Assembly: GCA_016720565.1 (NCBI GenBank)
Contig: JADKKJ010000005.1
Span: 1 to 21,811 of the forward strand
DNA length: 21,811 bases
Origin: Chitinophagaceae bacterium
GTDB lineage: Bacteria > Bacteroidota > Bacteroidia > Chitinophagales > Chitinophagaceae
Direction: 5' to 3'
Part shown: piece by piece, positions 8,982 to 18,300 of the stretch
Position numbering within the stretch: position 1 is the stretch's first letter
Layout: each line of letters opens with the position of its first letter
Program-made: the position numbers and the translations under genes
The notes under the pieces: model-generated
Seen by the model: the letters and a program-made list of their open reading frames with translations, nothing else
Databases searched by the model: none
What the model was told of the DNA's origin: nothing

Positions 8982-9674
8982 TTAGTAATCTGCTTCCTCG
9001 TATCGCAGCGATAAAATCGGATAATTCGTATTGTCGGGGTCAATTTTGATGACCCGATTTTTCATGTCTAGCAATTTGAACGTGATCGTTGAACAACTCT
9101 TGTTGTGGAATCCATACTTAGAATTGAAGTGATACGCTTGACACTACAGGGGTTCGACTGTGATCGGGATGATGATTTCGTTGCACAAACTAAGTTGTCC
9201 GTTTCTAACATATACCGGGTCGTTCGCGTGCACTTCGAACGCTTCTGTTCGTAATTTGATGCGCTCCATAAACCAGACACCGCTGTGCAATTCTCTATTC
9301 GCGACAGACAAATCGGTCACGCCTGTCATCACTGTATAATTTAACAGATTTAACTTGTCCGAGTACGAATTGAATCGATAAATATCGTAAGTCAAACCAT
9401 TCATCGACGGATATATCCCATAATATTTGGTGTCGCTTTGTGCGGCACTCAGGACTCGATTGTTCATGGTGCTCTGCGTATACAATCCGTCTTCTAGTGT
9501 GATCGATAGTGTTGGCGATAAGAACAAAACGTTGTTGCCGTATTCTTGCAAAACATTGGGAAAATTGAAGCAAAAGCTGAAGATCTAACAGAACACATGC
9601 GGCAAAGACATGTGATGTTCGTGCAGTTGGATGATCGTATTTTCTGACGTCAAATATACAAGAAGGTGATCCAT
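8982..9674 (-). CDS. Possible minor capsid (penton-like) protein
   Basis: Product of 230 residues, crossing two TAG codons and ending at TAA. It begins MDHLLVYLTSENTIIQL and is mostly beta-rich (for example FLSPTLSITLEDGLYTQ, then IYRFNSYSDKLNLLNYTVM, then PVYVRNGQLSLCNEIIIPI). The N-terminal VYLTSENT resembles the opening strand of penton or minor capsid proteins in polinton-like viruses. That likeness is weak, and the protein is short for a penton. Its position two genes before the major capsid candidate fits a virion protein. The start faces the gene at 9711 with 36 bases between, where short T-runs occur on both strands. Fold prediction would be needed to settle the assignment. Confidence 0.6.
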
Positions 9675-9710
9675 TATTCTACGTAATTTTTTACGCTCAA
9701 AAAAGAAGAA

Positions 9711-10226
9711 ATGGAATTCGAGGAAGTTTTCTCCAAATTATACGATCCAATGAGATATGTGCAAAATGACCCGCTCGTCATTGACACGCCAGACTTTACC
9801 GCAACGATCGTTTACAAGGTCAAAGAAGAAACATTGAGATGTGATGTGCTCGGATTTACCTCGTTGCGCGAATGTGTCTCAAAATAGATGTGTGACGATT
9901 TCGAGATATTTAAAGGCATTGATCGTAAGACATTACTCGATCAAATAGTGTCAGAAGACTAGCTCACAATTCACCACAAATATCCACAGTGTGTTGTTGA
10001 AATAGCGCACAAATACACGAATGATGCTATCAAAGAACGATTGACAGAATTGTCCAACATAATCGAAAAGCGAACAATCAGAGAACTCACAAACCACTGA
10101 CGATTCTGCAAAGACCCGAAATGTGCTTGGAATCAGCAAAATGCGTTGTTCAACGAAGTGCAATATGTAGACAGTGCGAATCTGATAAACAGTACATTCT
10201 CAAAATATACTATCACATTCGCATAA
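9711..10226 (+). CDS. Unknown protein upstream of the capsid gene
   Basis: Product of 171 residues with two TAG and one TGA in frame, ending at TAA. It starts MEFEEVFSKLYDPMRYVQND. It has a beta-rich front (TPDFTATIVYKVKEETLRCD), a helical middle (IAHKYTNDAIKERLTELSNI) and a Cys/Trp patch NH-[TGA]-RFCKDPKCAWNQ. No family is recognised. T6 (9687-9692) lies 18 bases upstream of the ATG. It is followed by the capsid candidate on the same strand after 42 bases, so it is probably part of the late morphogenesis set. Confidence 0.75.
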
Positions 10227-10244
10227 TGTGGAAGCGTTCAAATA

Positions 10245-10252
10245 TTTTTTTT
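10245..10252 (+). promoter_or_regulatory. Class B (T8) promoter of the capsid gene
   Basis: Eight T in an AT-rich setting end 16 bases before the ATG at 10269. The ATPase gene has T8 at a similar distance. I infer a late-type promoter signal. Confidence 0.55.
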
Positions 10253-10268
10253 ATTTTGTGCAATAAAA

Positions 10269-11822
10269 ATGTACGACAGCAACAAGGGCGGAGACAGCGT
10301 GAACGTTGACGTGGCTACTCGATTACTTTCCAGTAACTACGTAAAAAATACATCCACAGGATTACAATTTAGGAGACAGTTGTGTGACGGTTTACAATTC
10401 GACACTGAATCCAGAACACAAATACAATTCCAGAACATTTTGCGAACTGGATACATTAAAAAATTGCAGGTCGTTTGCCGACCATATATTGCAGCAATCG
10501 GCGCACCGGATGTCGCCATAGAGAACAAAAATATGGTCATCTCAGATACGCTGAAAACATTAGTAACCGGGTGCCAAGTCTTCATGAATGGAGAACCTGT
10601 TGTGTCTGAGACGAATCTCGAAAGTTATTTCAGCATATGCAACCAGATAGATGGTGAGAGATTTGAAGATGAAAGTCTCGACGTTTGTCAATATACACCA
10701 GACAATTCAGCTGGAACTGATAAGATATCACTCGCATCATCGCAAAACTTGGCAGATATTACATATGAATGACAGGTGCGTGGTGCCCTATTGGGTTCGT
10801 ATAAATGAGACGGTGTGAACACAAAAACAGCATCGGACTCGAAGGCTGAACGTTTTGTGTTGTTCGATCTTGACGATGTTCTTTGCGTAAAAGGCAATTA
10901 CATTCCCGCGATGTTATTGGATCAATTCGCCATTCATTTACAATTGACAAACAGTAAACGAGTCCTCGTCCCGGCAGAAATGACCGCCGCCGTAGCCGCA
11001 GAACAAAGCACCTCGATGGTTGTGTTGGGCAACGTTGAGATATTTATTTGGTATTATCCGTGTTCACTCGACGATGTTAGAGCAATACGACTGGCAGCTC
11101 AAACTCTAGAAAGTTCGGGCGTTAACAGCTACGGCATCAGTTTCCTGACCAAATGAATCAGCGGATTGGTGCGTCCAATAAATCAAGGATTCAACTACGA
11201 AATAAGTTTGCAAGGGTCAATCCCAAAATGCTCTTATTTTACGTGTGTGAACGAAGGTACTACTGGCTTCAAAACAGAGGAATCAAAAAACGACGGTATT
11301 CCAGCAGATGCGATCTAGCCGATATTTGCTGCCGGTCAATATAGTTCAAAAGGATCGTACGAATTAGTCGCAAAACCAGCGGCAGCACCCGGGGCGTATC
11401 CAAATACACCTCTAGGAATATACGGTTGCACTCATCGATTCTGTCCTGAAATGGATCAATTTCTTTTGAACGCGACACAATTTTTATATCCAGGACCAGC
11501 TGGAACACAACAATGCAGTGCGTCGATCGAATATTTATGGTATCACATCGCACTCGGAAAAGCACACAAATATTGCAAGCGGTGATTCTATTGCGATAAA
11601 TACGTCAAACCGATAGTCTACGGATCGCAAGATCTAAATCGAATAGATGAAGAAGTCAACATCGACGGTATTAATATCAGAGCACAAGGATGAATGGTTA
11701 CACTATTGGCAAACTTCGGCACATTGCTGGACACAGTAAGTGGCAGAATGCATCTTTATACTGTGTTGAATTAGCTCGTTCAGATCAGATCGGACGGGTC
11801 TATATTCGTGCAACGAGATTAA
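10269..11822 (+). CDS. Candidate major capsid protein (double jelly roll)
   Basis: Product of 517 residues, read through five TGA and two TAG codons and ending at TAATAA. It begins MYDSNKGGDSVNVDVATRLL. It is beta-rich and low in charge throughout, with a strand-loop start FDTESRTQIQFQNILRTGYI then KKLQVVCRPYI that recalls the opening of PRD1/virophage-type capsid proteins. Later segments such as NVEIFIWYYPCSLDD and QFLYPGPAGTQQCSASIEYL are also capsid-like. The assignment rests on length (about 500 residues is usual), composition, the strong T8 promoter and its place directly before the packaging ATPase. I cannot align it to a known capsid by eye. A penton or other virion protein is the alternative. 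Confidence 0.65.
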
Positions 11823-11842
11823 TAAGCGAATGAATTGGGATC

Positions 11843-11850
11843 TTTTTTTT
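11843..11850 (+). promoter_or_regulatory. Class B (T8) promoter of the ATPase gene
   Basis: ATC followed by eight T and CGACACAAAAATG. The tract ends 10 bases before the ATG at 11861 and closely parallels the T9 site before the gene at 3049. Confidence 0.55.
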
Positions 11851-11860
11851 CGACACAAAA

Positions 11861-12721
11861 ATGAGCATTTTCACACTACTTGACTCGAACCACATACTCG
11901 ACGAAGACGATTACATCGAAAACGCTGGTATGCCTGAACAGTTTGATTTAGAAAGCAGTTACAACATTGCGATATATGGATGATCATGATCTGGCAAAGG
12001 TGTTATCATCAACGCGCTTTTGTGTCACTATTACCTGCACGAAATAGACCCCGAAAACGTGTACATTTTCAGTCCGTCGTTCAAATCTGACAAAACGTTT
12101 CAGGCTGCACGAAACTACTTGCGTTTTCATTTGGGTGCGTCGTTTGATAAACACATCCAAGATGTGCCCGATATGGACACATTAAAAAAAATAATGCGCA
12201 CACAATATGAGGCGAATATGATGAATGATGACGTGCGTTATCGCGATACGATGGGCGTAATAAAGCAAAAACATTCGGACATATTCGGGGGCAGCCAACA
12301 ATTCAAAGATCTGCCGTTGTTAAAAACAGAACTGCCGGTGAAGCGATATCTCATAATAATTGACGATAATCTCAATCAGCTGAAGTCCTACAACAGCGAT
12401 CTCGCGTTGTTTTGCACAAAGAGTCGGCATTACAATATTGTAACGATTTACACAACACAAGTATTCAGGCGATTACCGTCGACGATACGACAGAATTGCG
12501 ATCTGCAATTTTGCTTGTATTTGACAGTTTCGGACGATACGTTTGGCGAAATGTTTGGAAAGGCAAAGCTCAAGCTTTTCAATCAGTTTTACGAGGATTA
12601 TGTGCTTAAGGGTCCGCAGTATTCTCTGGTATGCATATCAACAAACCCATCCAAAAACAACGCCCGAAACATAATATACGAGGACGGCGATACGCGCGAA
12701 AGGATGTGGGTTACCATTTAA
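11861..12721 (+). CDS. A32/FtsK-HerA-type genome packaging ATPase
   Basis: Product of 286 residues. The Walker A loop is at residues 40-47 (G-[TGA]-S-[TGA]-SGKG), following a beta strand YNIAIY. Walker B is YLIIIDDN at 163-170. A sensor-like segment TIYTTQVFRRLPSTIRQN (about 195-212) carries the Gln and Arg typical of A32-like packaging ATPases. VYIFSPSFKSDKTF after the first strand also fits the family. It would pump DNA into the capsid, and polinton-like viruses usually keep this gene beside the capsid gene, as here. Two oddities stand out. Both TGA codons fall inside the P-loop, where Gly would be the usual residue at the second. The residue after the catalytic Lys is Gly rather than Ser/Thr. 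The stop overlaps that of the next gene. Confidence 0.88.
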
Positions 12722-12966
12722 AACTTTGATCTGTGTTTTATCCAAGCGAGCAAAATCTTCTCGTTTGTTTCGTTGTTCTGAATGAAGAACTCCAGTTCGT
12801 CGCGGTGATCACTTATTGCTTGTTTTATGACATCCGGATATCACTTGATATAAAACTTGATGATCTTCATCAGATACAACTTCACAAACACCGAATCTGT
12901 GTAATCAATCCCATCGAGCCAATCCCAGAAAATATAAGCGTTCGTCGGCTTAAAATATTGGTTCAT
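12718..12966 (-). CDS. Unknown small protein (82 residues)
   Basis: The minus-strand frame runs from ATG 12966 (MNQYFKPTNAYIFWDWLDGI) to TAA 12718-12720, with one in-frame TGA in FYIK-[TGA]-YPDVIKQAI. The Trp-rich, helical, acidic sequence (DHRDELEFFIQNNETNEKIL) reads as a genuine protein. The plus-strand frame over the same bases does not, so I chose this strand. It overlaps the ATPase stop by four bases, tail to tail. It is divergent from the coiled-coil gene at 12997, with 30 bases between. No family is recognised. Confidence 0.75.
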
Positions 12967-12996
12967 GAATTTTCCTTTTTTCTGGAATAAAAATAA

Positions 12997-15249
12997 ATGC
13001 TGCGAACGATTAACGATGAAGACAAATATCTGTCGTCACTCAATTGGATCAAACGCACACAGATGGACGAGAACCTTGTCTTCATAAACAAATATGTCGC
13101 GGATCCGATGATGTGAACGATATTGCTGCAAAAATATCAACACGTAAGAGCCAACAGCATGAACGCAAACACCCTCAAATTCGACATCATCACAAAGGTG
13201 TTGCCTGTGGTCGATCGATACATCGAAAAACGATACAGATTCGCGCCAGAAAAGCAAAAAGATTTGTACAGTATGATCAGCAGCCTAAAAGACGCGTTCA
13301 CGAAAGGCAACAACGCAAAACACACACCCGACGAGTACGACGAAGAAGAGATTTCGTTACCCGTAGAATATTACAACGATCCTGAGGCGTACGTTCAAAA
13401 AGAATACGAACAATATGAGAAAGAAAGCGCATTGGAAACAGCAGCAGCATCAACAGTTGCAGAAGAAGGCAAAATGTAGGAAGCACAGAAACCCAAACAG
13501 GTGAAGGCTAAGAACTTCCTGTCATCGCAATTCACAAAAAAATCTGGTTACTACGGGAAGATAAAAACACAAAAGGCGATCACTCACGTAGATAATCAAC
13601 TCAAAACAAAGGCCGACAAATTTACCGAATAGCAAAAGAAAGACCTGAACGCTGCGCGCAGCTATATGAAGGGTCTGCTCGATTAGGATGCGAGTACCAG
13701 CGCGTTCAAAAGCAACAACACGGAATTGGTGAAAGCTTTGCGGACGATTGACGAGATTGTTGACGTGGTTGGAAGTGAAGAATGATGACGGCGAAATTTA
13801 ATGAAAGAAGATACAGAAGAAGAAGAAAAGCAACCCGCTGGTTCTATAGATGTCGGCAAATTCAAAGAACATCCTGCTGAAGAGGGTGACAATCCCGAAG
13901 TCGAACTCTAGAAACTCAAGCACGAACATTCGCAACTTGCAAAAGAACCAAAACTCAGAGTCGGCGAAAAGGAGTTCGATCCGTTGACATATTCGTTCGA
14001 AGACTACGAAAAAGAGAAAAAGCAATTCAAAGAAAACAAAAAGGCAGAGAAGGAAAAAATGAAGGCTTTATTCAAACAGCAGGCAGAAAAATCCAAAGAA
14101 CTCGCGGAGAAAATCAAAACAGTCGAAGGCAAAATCGCACAAGCCAAATCACAGAAGGAGAAAGCAAAACTCGAAGAAGAAAAGGCCGGGCTCTAGAAAA
14201 AGGAGAAAGACGATGCTGCAGCTGCGAAAGAGCAAGAGAAGGCAAACAAGGAAGCGATCGAAAAGCGGGAAAAAGAAGAAAAAGCATTTCAAAAAGCCGC
14301 ATACGAAAAGGTTGCAAAAGACAACGAAAAATATCGATACATAGAACCTCCAGAACTCGAGTACATGAAGAAACAAGGAACAGAACCAGAAAAGCCAGAA
14401 GGTCGATCGTGGAATCCAGAGGATCCAAATCCTATCGATGGACTGTAGCCAAACAAAAACACCAAAGAATCAAAAGACACGCACGAAAATCAATTTACTA
14501 CAACAGGCAACGCTGTCGGCGCATTTAGCTAGGTGATCGAACAGAAACACAACATCGAACCCGGAGCAAAAGAGCAAATCCCAGAATTTAAAAACTACAT
14601 GCGCAAAGACGGTCTGTATGTGAAAAACGGGTTCAATTTAGAAACACAGGCCCAGCTCAACAAAAGTGAAGAATCGAAATTGAAACCATTCGTCGCACAC
14701 AAAGTCAACCAAAAGTGAACCAAATTTTAGTTGAAAGAATCGATCGGTGAACCGTCCAAAGAACTAATCATGCAACAAAAAGACCAACGAGAAATCGACA
14801 AGCGTATCCCGGGTGTTAAAGACCTCCCACTGACAAATGACGAAATTCAAGGCGATCCGCGACTTACAACAGGAACCGGAACAATGAGCTCAGGATTAGC
14901 GAAACCGATGACCGATGCGGACAAGACACCTGGCGAGATCAAAGAGTTAAACTTGCAAACAATGTATAACCTCAAGAAATTGCGAGACAAAAACAAGGAC
15001 ACCGAACATAAACTACACCCAACCGATTATACAGAAATGCCAACCGAAAGTGTTTCGAAGACCGGACCGTTCACGGACACCAAAGCACTCGAGATCTTCG
15101 ACGATTATCTGTTATATAAGGACGGTCGAATCAAGAGCAAGAAGACCAAAAAGGCAATAAGTCTCAACCGGGATTATGTCGTGATTAATAAAGTTAAATA
15201 TGACAAAAAGGAGCTCTTCGATAAGTATGCTGATTTTTTAAAACAATAA
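12997..15249 (+). CDS. Large Lys/Glu-rich coiled-coil protein with GRIxS C-terminal module
   Basis: Product of 750 residues, continuous across about eight TAG and four TGA codons, ending at TAATAA. Residues 1-260 are helical and mixed charge. An extreme Lys/Glu-rich coiled-coil stretch covers about 330-450 (for example EKEKMKALFKQQAEKSKELA). Residues 500-690 look extended and soluble. The last 55 residues (DDYLLYKDGRIKSKKTKKAI and following) resemble the N-terminal GRI.S module of NUMOD4/HNH proteins but lack an HNH core. Tandem TGA TGA at 13783-13788, followed by ATG at 13801, could instead split this into two genes of 262 and 482 residues. Its function is unknown. Position and size suggest a virion-internal or scaffold protein (inference). 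Confidence 0.78.
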
Positions 15250-15292
15250 TAACCTCACGCTCACACATGTTTTTTTTGATCGGTCACCCTCG

Positions 15293-15314
15293 TAAGTTTT
15301 TGCATTTAAAAAAT
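15293..15314 (+). promoter_or_regulatory. Class A promoter motif of the replication gene
   Basis: TAAGTTTTTGCATTTAAAAA lies immediately before the ATG at 15315. It has the same core and spacing as the motif before the zinc-finger gene. This supports choosing 15315 as the start and placing the gene in the presumed early class. Confidence 0.65.
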
Positions 15315-18300
15315 ATGAGCTCGATTTTATAGTGTGTTTCATGTGAAAAATAGTTCAAAACATCAAAGGCTTATGCCAGTCATATCGTATCATTCGCTCA
15401 CAAATTAGTGGTCAACGAAATCAGCGAACTGCCTGTGTGCTCAGTGTGTGGTGTTAAAATAAACACAACAATCGAACAGCACGAAAAAACAACGATTCAC
15501 AAAATTGTGTCTGCTAAAATAAGCGACGGGTCTTGCTCTTGCAATTGCTCTTGTAAAATAAACAAAGTGAACAAATACGAGTTCGAAGATGATGACCAAG
15601 TCACTGAATTGCTCAGCGGATTAAGTGTGAGTGTTGGTTTGCCGGAACATGAGGACGAACTCGGCCCACTTGTGTATCCTATCGACAGAATAATCAACCC
15701 CCAAAAGTTGACGACTAAATTTAAAATGGTTGTGAACGGTAGACTTATAAACAACAGTAAACAGTGCCAAATTGTGTACGATTCTTCACTCGACATATAT
15801 TGAGGGAATTCTAAAGATTCCCCTGACAAACTTGATCCAGTTAAATATAATATCCGCGCGAATTTCTTGCTCATTGAGAAAGTGTGCGAAGAGGAGGCGT
15901 CACCACGGATCGAGATATTCACTAATCACGGACAATTCGGGTATGCGAACGACAACGAAACGACACAACAAATGGTGTTGCGATTTATCAAATTTATTCG
16001 ATCGATGGGACTGGTTGTCGTTTTTGTCTAGTTCCCGAATTCGTTGCATTGGATAGTCCAATGATCTGGTGTGTCGGTATGAGACGATTATTCAGATCAA
16101 CTCACGACACTAATCCCAAACGCAATCACTAAAATTATACCGGAAGGCAAATCAGTTTCCGTCGAATACTGCTCTCGCAAATTAATCAAATACATGAACA
16201 CAGCCGAAACGTTCGAAACACAGCTCGAACACGCTATTGTCAAAGGGTCTTTCTTCAAAAACATCAATCGGCTGATGCGAGCAAATAATGTAAAAGACTG
16301 GTCCGGAGATTCCGAGTGCCAGACGCGCAGTGCTCCGTTTAAATACGTTGACCCACTGGCTCCGATGTCTATTTTTAACGATATCGCAATCATAGATATA
16401 AAACAATTTTATCCAAGCATTGTACTCGAATACTTCTCGGAACACGTGAATTTGTGCAAGCTCATCACTAGGCTTCTCGTGCTAAAAAACAACGGCAACA
16501 CAGTCGCAAAACGAATCGTCAATTCAATCGTCGGATGCATGTTGAACGAATATTCGTATGTGTATAATCCCGCAATGTATTTCAGAATCATTCAGCACGC
16601 GCGAGACATAATTCAAGAAGATATCGCCGATATTCCTCGAGTTGTTTACAGTAACACGGACAGTATTGGGTTCGATCAATCGGTGTCTCCATTGTCCGAT
16701 GTCCTCGACAACCTGAACGCGAAACGCACATTCATAAAATACGAATTAGAATACGAGTTTGATCGCGTTAGATTTATAAACGTCAACAAATTCATCGGCA
16801 TATATAAAGATAATGCGCCTGTTCTTAAAGGGTACTCGCAAGATTTGAAAGAGAATGCAACATTTATCGACTCGGTTACACGATTTTTAAACGGCCAGCG
16901 GTTCGATTTATTCAAAGAGTTAGAACTGGTTATGCCGTTAAGTAATTTGATAAACTCTGTCACGCATGGACCGATCATCGAACAAATACAACAAAAGGGT
17001 TCACTCATATCGTCCGATAACATTCTCGTCGAAACAATAACAAAAAAACAGTCAAGGAATCTCGTTGTCGTTCCGATTAAAGAGCTTGCGATGTTTATCG
17101 ACTAGCACAAAACAACACACCAAATCGATGAAGTTGTCCCAGAAAATACCGTGTGTCGTTTGGTCCTGGATTGTGACCAGCAGCACGTCAAAAATTCGAT
17201 GCAAAAGATTCACACGATTGTTGATAAAATTCATCAAATTATCAGACGTGTTTCTCGTGACGATTGTCGTGTGATGGAATATGATGTTTTAAAGTGCTCG
17301 TCTGGAATCAACAAATTCCGAGTGTATTTCAATGTTTGCGGAAAAGCGCAATCACTCGCGTATCTGGTTAATTATGTAAATGATGATTCGTTTATTGACA
17401 ATATATACAACAAAAGCACTGTGCAATTGCGATTGATCAATTCGTTTAAATGGTCGAAAGACAAACAAATGCTCCCGAGATGTTACACACCCGGAATCTC
17501 GCGCCCATTTTGTTTCTACGTTATGCAAAACACAAACGGTTGCATTTAGCTCGCTGATACGATCATCACAAAAGTGCCGTATTTTCCACGAGGAAAGATG
17601 ACGAATGTAGAATCGGACGGATTTTGTGAACCGCTGGTTAAAAAGTTTAATTCTGGCGATTTCAGCTACACGATAGATGACCGAGGATTCGTGCGATTTT
17701 CTGGTTCTAGATTTTGCAAGATTTGCAATCGAGAGCATCTGTCAAATGGCGCACTCGTAAAATACAAAACAAACGAAATCATATACATATGTCTCGCAGA
17801 AAATAAAAGCGAACGAGTAATTACAGGGAACGGGTCGCCCCAACAAATGTCATTGCTAGAATCTGTCATGTGCGATCAACGAATTGCCGTGGAACTCACA
17901 AATGCAACAATCAAACAAAATCGCAGATTCTTCGAGTTAGAGTGGACCGATAGTTTAGAGAACCAAAACATTGTCATTCGGTCTGCGCTAGGAACAGGAA
18001 AAACACAATGGGTCGTTGACACACTCAAACACTTCAGAAATGTCGTTTATATATCTAACAGAAGAACGCTCAGCAATGCAATATGTGAACGATTAAAATT
18101 CATTTCATACGAGGATGTGTCCGGGGATATCGATTTACAGATATACAGCAGAATCGTTGTGCAAATCGATTCACTTCACAGAATCAAAAATCTAGATGAT
18201 GCGGACCTTATTATTTACGATGAATTTTGCAGCATACTTTCGCATATTTGTGGTAACACGGAACGCAATGAGCAAAAACAAGTCAATTTTTTGGATAGCT

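Noticed and set aside
12733..12990. Plus-strand 85-residue frame between the ATPase and coiled-coil genes
   Set aside because: The minus-strand frame over the same bases, with one TGA as Trp, is longer as a coherent soluble protein and fits the compact layout. The plus frame looks like its shadow.
15990..16090. Ulp1/adenain-like protease signature (SLHWIVQ then VSVxDDYSD) upstream of the PolB core
   Set aside because: A His-Trp and a downstream Asp are present, but no Gln and Cys follow at protease spacing. The position fits a degenerate PolB exonuclease region better.
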